DNA from: Candidatus Phytoplasma fabacearum
GTDB lineage: Bacteria > Bacillota_I > Bacilli_A > Acholeplasmatales > Acholeplasmataceae
DNA: 32,503 bases
Assembly (NCBI RefSeq): GCF_030586805.1
Contig: NZ_JAOSIM010000003.1
Coordinates: forward strand, 1-32,503
Direction of reading: 5' to 3'
In this document: positions 17,164-26,296 of the stretch, piece after piece
Position numbering within the stretch: the first letter of the stretch is position 1
Layout: every line of letters starts with the position of its first letter
Translations under genes and position numbers: made by a program
The notes under the pieces: model-generated
Databases searched by the model: none
Told to the model about the DNA's origin: nothing
Seen by the model: only the letters and a program-made list of their open reading frames with translations

Positions 17164-17796
17164 ATGTTTCAATTATCATTAACTAATATTATCATTTGCA
17201 TAACATGTTATATCATAGGATCTATCCCTTTCGGTTTATTAATAGGAATTTTCAATAACAGAAAAATTAATTTATTAGGATCTAAAAATATCGGAGCATC
17301 TAATGTTACAAGAATTTTAGGTTTTAAATATGGTTTATTAACTTTCTTATTAGATTTTCTAAAAGGATTTTTGCCTGTGTTTATTTTTAAAAATTCTAAA
17401 TTAAATTTAAATTTTCCTCAAGAAAAAACAATAATTCTAGGAATATGTGCTATTTTAGGTCATATGTTTTCTATTTTTAATCGTTTTAAAGGAGGAAAAG
17501 CTATAGCAACTTCTGTAGGAGTAGTTGCAGGAATTAATTTTTGGAGTGGTTTTTTTGGAATTATAATTTTTATATTTTTAGTCAAAATTACTGGTTATGC
17601 TTCTTTATCTTCTTTAATTGCTACAATTATTACTAATATTAATTTATATATAACGAATCAAAATACATATAACTCTATAGCTATGGCCATTATTACTATT
17701 TTAATTTTCATTAAACATAAAAAAAATATTATTCAATTGTATTCGGGAACAGAAAATAAATTTAATATTAAACATAAAAAAATAAATTTTAATTAA
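17164..17796 (+). CDS. plsY: Glycerol-3-phosphate acyltransferase PlsY
   Basis: A membrane enzyme that transfers an acyl group from acyl-phosphate to glycerol-3-phosphate, forming lysophosphatidate, the first step of phospholipid synthesis. The 210 residues contain the three PlsY loops: GSIPFG near the N-terminus with GSKNIGASNVTRILG (39-53), GHMFSIFNRFKGGKAIATS (about 98-116), and IKHKKNIIQLYSGTENK near the end, among five or so membrane segments. The start is ATG after a clear AAGGAG. It is convergent with priA, with 26 bases between stops. It should work with CdsA and with FakA-derived acyl-phosphate. Confidence 0.97.
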   Translation: MFQLSLTNIIICITCYIIGSIPFGLLIGIFNNRKINLLGSKNIGASNVTRILGFKYGLLTFLLDFLKGFLPVFIFKNSKLNLNFPQEKTIILGICAILGHMFSIFNRFKGGKAIATSVGVVAGINFWSGFFGIIIFIFLVKITGYASLSSLIATIITNINLYITNQNTYNSIAMAIITILIFIKHKKNIIQLYSGTENKFNIKHKKINFN

Positions 17797-17822
17797 TCAT
17801 ATTTTAAAAAAATTCTCATAAA

Positions 17823-20048
17823 TTAAAAAAATGTCAAAATATCATGATCTGTTAAAGTATCAAAACGATCAAATATAATATAAGCATTTTTATCAAAATG
17901 ATATTTTTTTAAAAAATCCAAATCTAAAGGCCAATTTTTATATTTTAATGTTAAAAAAACCCGATAAAAATTTTTTTTATTAATAATTTGAAAAGAACGT
18001 TTCGCTATAGAAGGTCCTAAAACATTAGCTATATTAATTGACAAATTATCTTGCAAAATAATCTTAAGTTTTTGAGCTATCTCTTGAGCCTTAAAAAAAT
18101 TTCGATGCATAATTAAAAATTTACTAATCAACGTAAAAGGGGGATAACCGCTAATTTGACGTTCTTCTAAAGTTTTTTCATAAAAATAATCAAAATCATT
18201 ATTAACAATAGACTTTAAAATGTAATTATTAATATTATAAGTTTGTATTAAAATACGAGATTTTATTGGCATATTATATATTAATTGAACTAATATTTGA
18301 AAAGCCTTTTCTTTAGCTGTGAAATGAGATATATTAAGTAATGCATCAAAAAAAACAATACCTAATAAACTAATTGGCCACGAAATACCATTTTTAATTA
18401 TCATGGTAGTACCTAAATAAATATCTACTTTATTATCTTTTATATTAGATATAATTTTGTTATACTCTTTAATATTAAAATTACGAATATTATCTGAATC
18501 TATACAATCAACAAAAGCTTCTGGTATTTGTTTTTTTAAAAAATTTTCAATAGATAAAATACCAGAAAACATACTAGCAATAGTTTTTTGTTCGCATAAA
18601 GAACAGTATTCAGAAAATTTCTCTTTATAATCACAAAAAGAACATTTCAATATTTTACAATTAATATAAGAATGCAAAATACGGTCGCAATTCAAACATT
18701 TAGGGATATAACCGCAATTGAAGCATAAAACTAAACGAGAAAAACCTTTAATATTCACAAATAATAAACTTTTTGATTTAGATTTCAAATTTTTAATTAA
18801 TAACTCAATTAAAGATGAAGATAAAGGTGATAAATTTCCTTGTTGTAATTCTTTTTTCATATCAATTAATTGAATATCATATTTAATGTCCGTTTTTTTT
18901 AAATTTAACCAAACATATTCACCTAATTTTTTAGCTCGATAATAACTAGTTAATGATGGAGATAAACTAGATAAAATCAAAGGAACTTTATGATAGTTAG
19001 CCCTTAATTTGGCTAATTCTCTAGCATCATAAAAAGGCATCTTTATCTTTTCAATAAAAGAATTATGATGTTCGTCATCTATAATAATAACTCCCAAATC
19101 CATAAAAGGAGTAAAAACAGCAATATTAGTTCCTATTACCAAATCAAATTTTAAAGATTGCTTAAAATTATTGTTGGTTTTGTTAGATATTTGGCCACCA
19201 TGATTAATAAATATAACGATGTCAGGGAATTGTATTTTAATTTTTTCCACCAATCGTTCAATCAAAATAATCTCAGGCATTAAAATAAGAATTTGTTTTT
19301 GTTTTTTTAAATTTTCTTGAATTAATTGCCAATATATCTGTAATTTATCACATTCTAAAGAATAAATTAATAAATAAGTTTGATAACGATCCAAAAATAA
19401 TTTATTAAAAATATTTTTTTGTTCAATAGTTAAATAAACTTTTGATATTTCTCTTTTATTAAGTGAATTTATTCGATCATTTATCCCGGTGCTTTTATCT
19501 TCTATTTTTTCTTGATAAATCAAAGATTTAATATGATGAAAAGACAATTGAGAAATTTCTTTTTTGGGTACAATAGAAATTTCAATAATTTTTTCTTTTT
19601 TTAATTTTCGCAAAAGATCCATTTGAAAATTACTTTTAACATTTAATAAAAATTTTTGATCATTTAAATATTTTTTTAATTCCACTGGCACCAAGTCCGA
19701 TTTTAAAATAGAAATTCTACGAACATACGAAGTTAATAGTTCTTTAGGCAAAACCGTTCTATAAACAGAAATTTTAGAATTTAAAGGTATTTTTAATAAT
19801 TCATCAATTAACAAAAAAAATTCTTGATTTAGAAAAGGCACTAAATCAAGAACTTCTATTATTTCTTTGTTAGCGAATATACTATTTTCCTTAATAGCAA
19901 GTACGTATCCCAAACGAACAGTATTATTTAAAGGAATAATAACTCTAGTACCTATTTGAACTAAATTTATCATTTTTTCAGGAATAATATAATCAAAAGA
20001 TAAAAAATTAGAATTTAATGATAAATCAATTAAAATTTCAGCAATCAT
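17823..20048 (-). CDS. priA: PriA-like primosomal protein with lost helicase motifs
   Basis: Normally PriA is the 3'-5' helicase that restarts stalled replication forks. This 741-residue protein keeps the PriA layout: N-terminal DNA-binding domain, two helicase-fold lobes and C-terminal domain (YPPF, then VLGPS near 670-700). All eight zinc-site cysteines of the family appear to be kept, including CFNC (442-445), CLNC (451-454), CSFC (469-472) and CSLC (482-485). The catalytic motifs are not kept. Walker A GVTGSGKT is replaced by YSLECDKL (229-236), DEEH by DDEH (324-327), GSATP by SSLSP (360-364), motif V GTQMxAKG by GTTMIIKN (546-553), and the arginine-rich QVAGRAGR by a segment starting VQLIYNMP (587-594). 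The long frame is intact, so it is not an ordinary pseudogene. It probably binds DNA without ATP-driven unwinding. The start is ATG after AGAGG. Confidence 0.9.
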   Translation of the reverse strand: MIAEILIDLSLNSNFLSFDYIIPEKMINLVQIGTRVIIPLNNTVRLGYVLAIKENSIFANKEIIEVLDLVPFLNQEFFLLIDELLKIPLNSKISVYRTVLPKELLTSYVRRISILKSDLVPVELKKYLNDQKFLLNVKSNFQMDLLRKLKKEKIIEISIVPKKEISQLSFHHIKSLIYQEKIEDKSTGINDRINSLNKREISKVYLTIEQKNIFNKLFLDRYQTYLLIYSLECDKLQIYWQLIQENLKKQKQILILMPEIILIERLVEKIKIQFPDIVIFINHGGQISNKTNNNFKQSLKFDLVIGTNIAVFTPFMDLGVIIIDDEHHNSFIEKIKMPFYDARELAKLRANYHKVPLILSSLSPSLTSYYRAKKLGEYVWLNLKKTDIKYDIQLIDMKKELQQGNLSPLSSSLIELLIKNLKSKSKSLLFVNIKGFSRLVLCFNCGYIPKCLNCDRILHSYINCKILKCSFCDYKEKFSEYCSLCEQKTIASMFSGILSIENFLKKQIPEAFVDCIDSDNIRNFNIKEYNKIISNIKDNKVDIYLGTTMIIKNGISWPISLLGIVFFDALLNISHFTAKEKAFQILVQLIYNMPIKSRILIQTYNINNYILKSIVNNDFDYFYEKTLEERQISGYPPFTLISKFLIMHRNFFKAQEIAQKLKIILQDNLSINIANVLGPSIAKRSFQIINKKNFYRVFLTLKYKNWPLDLDFLKKYHFDKNAYIIFDRFDTLTDHDILTFF

Positions 20049-20155
20049 AAAAAAGCCTCTAATGATTTAAAATTTTAATATATAAATTATTTTAATATAT
20101 AAATTGAAAACATTACAATTAAATAAGACAAAAAACAATTACTAATAATTAATTT

Positions 20156-20506
20156 TTATTTATTTAATTTATTTAATAATTCTTCTATACGTTGTCCATG
20201 TAACAACTCGTAATCATATTCAAATAATAAATTAGGAATATAACGAATTTTTTTTCTTATTTTACTAGCTAAATCTTTACGAATAACTGTTTTATTTTCT
20301 TCCAAAGTATTCTTTACTAAATTTAAAATTTCAGGTTTTTTATCAATAATAGTATAAAAAATTTTAGCTAATGAAAAGTCTTTATTAAGTTTTACATCTG
20401 TAATACTAATAAAACCTATTTGATAGTTTTGTATTACTTTATTAACAATACTTACTAATTCTCTGTGAATAATACTAGACATTCTTTCTACTATCAACTT
20501 ATTCAT
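20156..20506 (-). CDS. rbfA: Ribosome-binding factor A
   Basis: A small KH-fold protein of 116 residues that helps mature the 30S subunit and 16S rRNA 5' end. The N-terminal MSSIIHRELVSIV helix, the central DVKLNKDFSLAKIFYT strands and the C-terminal IRYIPNLLFEYD motif are typical. The start overlaps the infB stop by eight bases, so it is translationally coupled to infB, as in other bacteria. It is the last gene of the nusA-infB-rbfA group. Confidence 0.95.
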   Translation of the reverse strand: MNKLIVERMSSIIHRELVSIVNKVIQNYQIGFISITDVKLNKDFSLAKIFYTIIDKKPEILNLVKNTLEENKTVIRKDLASKIRKKIRYIPNLLFEYDYELLHGQRIEELLNKLNK

Positions 20507-22307
20507 TAACTATTTCCTCCATTCGGGACGCCTCTATTATATCATCCATTTGAAAATCATTAAAATTATCAAATACAATACCGCATTCAATATCTTTTTT
20601 AGCACAATCAATATTATTTTTTAAATGTTTTAAAGAAATAATTTTCCCTTGATAAATTATTTTTTGTTGACGTTTAACCTGAACAGATGCACCATTATAA
20701 ATAACACCATTGATAACTCGACAACCAGCTATATTATTTTTATCACTTCTATAAAACACTTGAATAATAACAGCTTTCCCTGTAAATTTAAGTTGAAAAA
20801 TAGGTTGAGCCAAAGTTTTTAATTTTTTAGAAATATCTTCAACCAAATGATATAAAATTTGATAATTTCTTATTTCTACTTTTAAACTATCAGCTAACTT
20901 TATTATATTATTATCTACCAAATTATTAAAATTAATAATAATAGCTTGGAAAGTATTAGCTAACATAATATCATTATCTGTTATCGTACCGGTATCTGTT
21001 TTAATAAAATTAATTTTAACCCCATGAAAATTTAATTTTTTTAATGATTCTGTTATAACCCCAATCATACCTTGTGTATCTGTTTTTAAGACAAAATTTA
21101 ATACTGAATAAGAGACATTTTCTTTTAATAAATCTTCCATAAAATTTTGTTCTAAATTTTGTTTAATTTCTTGATGTTTTTGTTCTTGAGATTTTTGTCT
21201 TCTTATTTCTATAATATGTTTAGCTATTTTTTCATTAGTTGCAACCATTAATAAATCACCAGCTTGAGGAACTTTTTTAAAACCGTAAATAACTGCAGGT
21301 TGCGAAGGAAAAACTTTTTTAATCTTTTCTTTAATATCATTCTCTAAAGATCTAACTTTTCCATAAGCATGACCAGCGACAACAATATCTCCAATTTTCA
21401 AAATTCCTTGATTAACAATAACAGTAGCTGCAGAACCTTTATTCTTAATTAAACTAGCTTCTAAAATTGTTCCTAGAACATTTTGTTGATAATCGATTAT
21501 TCTAGGATGTTTATCATTTACTAACAAAATAGTTTTTAATAAATCATCAATACCTTTAGTTTTTAATGCAGAAATTTCTATATAAAAAGTATCTCCGCCC
21601 CATTCTTTAGGAATTAAATTATATTCAGATAATTCTGACATAATACGTTCCTTTTGATTAGGAATTTTATCTATTTTATTAAGAGCTATAATAATGTCAA
21701 CATTAGCTTTTTGAGCGTGTCGAATTGATTCTAAAGTTTGAGCTTGAACACCATCATCACAAGCTACAACCAAAACACAAATATCAGTTATTTGAGCTCC
21801 CCTACTGCGCATTTGGGTAAAAGCTTCGTGACCAGGACTATCTATAAAAGTGATTTTTTGCTCGTTATAAATAACTTCATAAGCACCTATTTTTTGAGTA
21901 ATACCACCTACTTCCTGATCTGCCAAACGAGTTTTACGAATCACATCTAATAAAGTAGTTTTACCATGATCTACATGACCCATTATTGTCACAATAGGAG
22001 AACGTTTTATTAAATTTTCTATTGGTGTTTTATTAATCATATTTTCTTCATTAACTACAAAATCATCAATAATATTAATATTTAACTTTAAACCTAATAA
22101 TTCGATTAAATCCCTTGTTAAAGATTGATTATTTTTACATTTTATTCCTAATTTTCCAAGTATCCCAATTAAAAATTTTTCTGACATCTGCCAAATTTCA
22201 GCTAACTCCTTAATAGTATGATTAGAATTGTACACATAATCACGTATTAAAGAAACACTTGATTTATCACCCTTTTGATGATCTTCTTTTTTATTTTTAT
22301 TTTGCAT
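20499..22307 (-). CDS. infB: Translation initiation factor IF-2
   Basis: A GTPase that places initiator tRNA on the ribosome. The 602 residues form a shortened IF-2. A small IF2_N module (about 25-75) precedes the GTP-binding domain, with G1 GHVDHGKT (110-117), the FIDSPGHEAF G3 motif and NKID as G4. Domains II-IV follow (QGMIGVITESLKKL, then ISLKHLKNNID near the end). The long low-complexity N-terminal region of larger bacterial IF-2 proteins is absent, as in other mollicutes. The start is ATG with AGGGGGAG upstream at rather long spacing. It is 113 bases downstream of nusA; ylxR and ylxQ, which often lie between, are missing. Confidence 0.97.
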   Translation of the reverse strand: MQNKNKKEDHQKGDKSSVSLIRDYVYNSNHTIKELAEIWQMSEKFLIGILGKLGIKCKNNQSLTRDLIELLGLKLNINIIDDFVVNEENMINKTPIENLIKRSPIVTIMGHVDHGKTTLLDVIRKTRLADQEVGGITQKIGAYEVIYNEQKITFIDSPGHEAFTQMRSRGAQITDICVLVVACDDGVQAQTLESIRHAQKANVDIIIALNKIDKIPNQKERIMSELSEYNLIPKEWGGDTFYIEISALKTKGIDDLLKTILLVNDKHPRIIDYQQNVLGTILEASLIKNKGSAATVIVNQGILKIGDIVVAGHAYGKVRSLENDIKEKIKKVFPSQPAVIYGFKKVPQAGDLLMVATNEKIAKHIIEIRRQKSQEQKHQEIKQNLEQNFMEDLLKENVSYSVLNFVLKTDTQGMIGVITESLKKLNFHGVKINFIKTDTGTITDNDIMLANTFQAIIINFNNLVDNNIIKLADSLKVEIRNYQILYHLVEDISKKLKTLAQPIFQLKFTGKAVIIQVFYRSDKNNIAGCRVINGVIYNGASVQVKRQQKIIYQGKIISLKHLKNNIDCAKKDIECGIVFDNFNDFQMDDIIEASRMEEIVNE

Positions 22308-22420
22308 ATAATTATTTTTTCTCCCCCTAGATTATATTTAACAAATATTATGTATTAACCATAAATCTATAAGTTGATAATAAAAGATAATTTAAAAAAT
22401 TTATAAACAAACCGAATACA

Positions 22421-23473
22421 TTATTGATTGGCTTGAATTTCAATTTGCCATCGAGTAACTTGCATCGCTAACTTAAGATTTTGACCTGACTTGCCAATAG
22501 CTAAAGCAACTTGATCAGCTGCTACAGAAACTAAAGCGATTTTTTTTTCAAAATCTAAATTTAAAATTTGAATAATTTGAGCTGGTTTTAAAGCGTTAAT
22601 AATTAATTTTTCTATATCTACACTCCATTTAAATAAATCTATTTTTTCGCCTCTTAAAATGTTTAAAATGTTTTTAATTCTATAACCTTTTTCGCCAATA
22701 CAAGTTCCAATAGGATCTATTTTTTTATTATTAGAGGACAATCCAACTTTAACTCTACTAGAAGGAATACGAGCAATAGCCATAATTTGAACCAAACCAT
22801 CTCGAATTTCCGGAATAAAATATTTTAACAATTCAACAACAAATTGATTATTAATACGACTAACATAAATTTTAAGATGTTTAGGTGTAGAATTACGAAC
22901 TTCTGTAATTAAAACAAAAATTTTTTCACCAATATTAAAATGATCATTCAACATTAAGTCTTTTTTAAAAATAAAAGTTTTAAAATTTTTCTCTAACATT
23001 AAAATAAAAAAATTTAATTTTTCTTCGATTACTTCTGCCATCATTAACTTATTTTCATATTGTTTAAAAAAATTAAAAATATTTTCTCTTTGAAATTTCA
23101 ATAATTCTTCATTAAATTTATTTTTAAAATCACGACTGCCATAAAAATTGAAATCTTTTTTCGGATCTACTTCAATTTCTAAAATTTCACCTACTTCAAC
23201 AGAAGAATTAATCTCTTTAGCTTTCTTTAAATGAATATAATCTTGCTCTTTCAACACAGAAACATCGCATTCTTCATCGACAACTATATATTGTTTATAC
23301 AAGGTAATTTTATCATAATTTGGATCAAAAAAAACTCTACATTTTTTTATTTGAAAGGTCTTTTTGCAACCAGATATTAAAGCTTTTTCTAAAGAATTTA
23401 TAACTTGTTCACGAGTTATTTCATATTCTTGCGCTATTTGATCAATATGTTTTAAAAAATTTTTATTTTCCAA
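22421..23473 (-). CDS. nusA: Transcription termination/antitermination factor NusA
   Basis: An RNA-polymerase-binding factor that modulates pausing, termination and antitermination. The 350 residues hold an N-terminal RNAP-binding domain (1-125), an S1 domain (about 135-200), and two KH domains with PIGTCIGEKGYRIKNI and LAIGKSGQNLKLA. The length matches the short NusA of Firmicutes. The start codon is TTG, preceded by GAAAGAGG; no ATG fits upstream in frame. It opens the nusA-infB-rbfA cluster; rimP, usually upstream, is not present. A terminator separates it from the tRNA-Leu gene. Confidence 0.95.
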   Translation of the reverse strand: MENKNFLKHIDQIAQEYEITREQVINSLEKALISGCKKTFQIKKCRVFFDPNYDKITLYKQYIVVDEECDVSVLKEQDYIHLKKAKEINSSVEVGEILEIEVDPKKDFNFYGSRDFKNKFNEELLKFQRENIFNFFKQYENKLMMAEVIEEKLNFFILMLEKNFKTFIFKKDLMLNDHFNIGEKIFVLITEVRNSTPKHLKIYVSRINNQFVVELLKYFIPEIRDGLVQIMAIARIPSSRVKVGLSSNNKKIDPIGTCIGEKGYRIKNILNILRGEKIDLFKWSVDIEKLIINALKPAQIIQILNLDFEKKIALVSVAADQVALAIGKSGQNLKLAMQVTRWQIEIQANQ

Positions 23474-23540
23474 ACAAATTACCTCTTTCTTATCAAAATA
23501 TAATTTAGATTATCCAAATCATTTTATATTCTTTAAAATT

Positions 23541-23571
23541 AAAAAAGTGGTTATTTAAAACAAACCACTTT
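23541..23571 (-). terminator. Rho-independent terminator after fakA-tRNA-Leu
   Basis: On the minus strand AAAGTGGTT pairs perfectly with AACCACTTT (23563-23571 with 23544-23552) over a 10-base loop and is followed by a T-rich run (TTTTTTAATTTT). It lies between tRNA-Leu and nusA in the direction of transcription. Confidence 0.8.
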
Positions 23572-23806
23572 AAAATAAAAATTAACTTTAGAAATTCAAT
23601 TATATATAAATATAAAAATAAATAACTATATGAAAATTTACATTTATATTTAATAAACAAGCTAAAATAATTTAATCATTTTAATTTTTATAATATTTTT
23701 TTCAAAAAATTATAGTATAACGTAGTTTATCATATTATATTAATTAAAAAACTAAAATAATATGAAATTTTAAATAAAAGTTTTTAAAAACAAATAAATA
23801 ATTAAA

Positions 23807-23893
23807 TGGTACGGATAATGAGATTCGAACTCATAAGAGAAAATTTCTCACATGCCCCTCAAACATGCGCGTCTACCATTCCGCCATATCCGC
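23807..23893 (-). tRNA. tRNA-Leu (anticodon GAG)
   Basis: The minus strand gives an 87-base tRNA with CCA encoded. The acceptor stem is GCGGATA/TATCCGT with one G-T pair. The D-arm carries TGGCGGAATGGTAGACGC, and the anticodon loop is TTGAGGG in stem CATGT/GCATG, so the anticodon is GAG. There is a variable arm as expected for a class II leucine tRNA, and the T-arm has GTTCGAATC. The discriminator base is A. It reads CUU/CUC codons. It starts 41 bases after the fakA stop and probably shares its transcript. Confidence 0.96.
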
Positions 23894-23934
23894 ATTAAAT
23901 ATCTTTTTATAAAAAGATATTTTAATTAATAAAA

Positions 23935-25617
23935 TTAATTTTCCACTAAAATTAAATAATAATGTAGATGATCATTGTTTATAATTTTATTGATTTCTAC
24001 ATCATTATAATTATTAAATAAAAATTTTTCCAAACCTATTAAAGAATAATGTTTTTCCAATTTTTGATCATAAAAAATAGTAACTAATTGAGTTGTTTTT
24101 GTAATCATCTTTTTTAATAATGCGATAATTAAAATTTCCAAATCATTATGTTGTTTAAAAAAAATAGAATCTACAAAAGCTTTCAATTCAACAGAAGAAT
24201 TTTCTGATAAATTATAATTTTGATTAAATAAAATTTTACCTACTAAATTATTTTTAACATTATCACTCATATTAGAAATGTTTTCATTATAAGATAATGT
24301 TTCATCAAAAGAAACAAGAGCATTATAACCTTGAGCAATATTAATAGTATTCATAACACTAATATTAAATTTATCAAAACTTTTTGTAATTAAATCACTC
24401 TTCAATAATATTTCCGGATCATTAGGTAATAAAATAACATTATAACACTCTAATTTGTGCAAAATTGCTTTTAAATTGTTCCAAAAAAAATCCCAGATAA
24501 GTTTTCTATTTTTAATAATAATATAGTCTAATTTAAAATCTTTTTTAAAAATATTAAAAATCGTTTCATTAGGAACAACAGCTATTAAAATATAATTTTT
24601 TTGAAAAATTTTATTATTATTATAATAATTTTGTTTTTTAAGAAAATTTTTATTTTGCTCTTTCATATTATCAATTTTAGATTTAATTAAAAATCCATAT
24701 TTTAATGCATTTGTTAAAACCAATCCAGGCTTATTAGTATGAATATGTATTTTAAGCAAGTTATTATTAACTATAGCTATTAAAGAATTACCAAATTTAA
24801 CAAATTTTTTACGTAATTGCGACAAATCAAATTCTTTTAGATTATATAAATTAACAACTAACTCTGTACAATAACAATAAGGAATTTCTAAACATTTTAT
24901 ATCAGATATTTTATCAATATTATGATTATCCAAAACTTCCGATTCTTGAGAAATCATAAAATCTTTAGAAAAGTCTTGTAAAGAAATATTTGAATCTTGA
25001 AAACACAACAACATACCTTCAAAAAAATAAATCAAGCCTGCTGCTCCACTATCCACAACATTAGACTCTTTTAAAATAGGTAATAATTCAGGAGTTTTAG
25101 CTAAAGATTTTTTAGCATATTCGATAATTTTGTTCAATAATTCTTCAATATTATTAAAATTTTTTTGATTATTCACAGCTTCAATAGAATCACGTAATAC
25201 TGTTAAAATAGTACCTTCTACAGGAGAAAATATAGAAGAATAAGCTTGTTGATAGCCGCTAATTAATGATTGAATAAATTCTTCTATATTAATAAAATTT
25301 TTCTTTAATAAAATTAACTTATTAGAAAATCCAGTAAAAAATTGAGACAAAATAACACCTGAATTACCTTTGGAATTCATAATTAAAGCATTAGCTAAAA
25401 CACGCGAAACTTCAATAATAGAATTTTCATTGAGTGAATAAATATGACGAATACCTTCGGCCATAGTCATATACATATTAGTTCCTGTATCACCATCAGG
25501 AACAGGAAAAACATTTAAATTATTTATTTTTTGACAATTTTTTTTTAAATTAATAGTACCATTAATAACCATTTCTTTAAAAAGAAGACCATCTATTGTT
25601 TGTTCTGATATTGCCAT
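23935..25617 (-). CDS. fakA: Fatty acid kinase catalytic subunit FakA (DAK2/DhaL)
   Basis: An ATP-binding subunit that phosphorylates fatty acids held by a FakB (DegV) partner, giving acyl-phosphate for PlsY. The 560 residues begin with a DhaL domain (about 8-200) containing VFPVPDGDTGTNM, with metal-binding Asp41 and Asp43, then SKGNSGVILSQFF and SPVEGTILTVLRDS. A middle domain (about 245-300, with IHIHTNKPG) and a C-terminal domain (about 340-560) follow, as in the YloV family. The start is ATG after AAAAAGG. No fakB gene is in the window. The rest of the pathway fits plsY and cdsA here. Confidence 0.93.
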   Translation of the reverse strand: MAISEQTIDGLLFKEMVINGTINLKKNCQKINNLNVFPVPDGDTGTNMYMTMAEGIRHIYSLNENSIIEVSRVLANALIMNSKGNSGVILSQFFTGFSNKLILLKKNFINIEEFIQSLISGYQQAYSSIFSPVEGTILTVLRDSIEAVNNQKNFNNIEELLNKIIEYAKKSLAKTPELLPILKESNVVDSGAAGLIYFFEGMLLCFQDSNISLQDFSKDFMISQESEVLDNHNIDKISDIKCLEIPYCYCTELVVNLYNLKEFDLSQLRKKFVKFGNSLIAIVNNNLLKIHIHTNKPGLVLTNALKYGFLIKSKIDNMKEQNKNFLKKQNYYNNNKIFQKNYILIAVVPNETIFNIFKKDFKLDYIIIKNRKLIWDFFWNNLKAILHKLECYNVILLPNDPEILLKSDLITKSFDKFNISVMNTINIAQGYNALVSFDETLSYNENISNMSDNVKNNLVGKILFNQNYNLSENSSVELKAFVDSIFFKQHNDLEILIIALLKKMITKTTQLVTIFYDQKLEKHYSLIGLEKFLFNNYNDVEINKIINNDHLHYYLILVEN

Positions 25618-26296
25618 TATTCAAAATCCTTTTTCTTTAACCTGATGAAAAAATAAAAATTAGATTTTTTTTATTTATAAAAAAATAATTATTTTTTATA
25701 AAAAAATTAAAATTGATTTCAATAAATATCCTTATTTATGAGTAAATTATCAATTTAACAAACTAATTATTATTTTATTAAATTGAAATTCAAAAAAATT
25801 CTTATTATAAATCAACTTTTTTAATTTATATTGGTATATATAATAATAAATATTATTATTTTGTATAAATTAAATAATTTTTTTCATCAATTAATTAATA
25901 TAATAACGTTTATCCAAAAAATAAATTTAAATATTTAAAATTTTATTCCTTAAGAAATTAAAAATTTAAATTTAGAAGTTTATATTTTTAAAATAATTAA
26001 AAAAACAATAACAGTAATATATTACAATAAATATATTTTTTTGTCTAAAAATTCTAAAATGTCAATTCCTATTAATAAGAAATAAATTAATTTTAATAAT
26101 ATAAACTTAACACAAATTTGAGAAAATAATATGAAAATTAATAATATTAGCTTAAATAATTATTCGATTAAAATTATAAAAAATATTATATTAAAAATTT
26201 CATATAACTTTCAACAATTTAATTATCGTAAGCCAATAAATTTAAATACTTTAATTCAAAAAGATGACAATTAAAATAATGTAAACAATAATATAA
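25618..26296. other. Gene-poor divergent region, fakA / recombinase
   Basis: About 680 bases of very A+T-rich DNA. Apart from one doubtful 47-codon frame (26131-26274) I see no gene or RNA. The region must hold the fakA and recombinase promoters, but too many TATAAT-like hexamers occur to choose one. Confidence 0.4.
26131..26274 (+). CDS. Possible 47-residue peptide (doubtful)
   Basis: An ATG frame with a weak GAGA element before it, encoding a basic, Asn/Ile-rich peptide whose C-terminal half (FQQFNYRKPINLNT) is less repetitive than random A+T-rich DNA usually gives. No family is recognised. It ends 22 bases before the recombinase start. Confidence 0.15.
   Translation: MKINNISLNNYSIKIIKNIILKISYNFQQFNYRKPINLNTLIQKDDN

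Noticed and set aside
21738-21950. Plus-strand 70-codon frame inside infB
   Set aside because: It is antisense to the conserved IF-2 GTP-binding domain.
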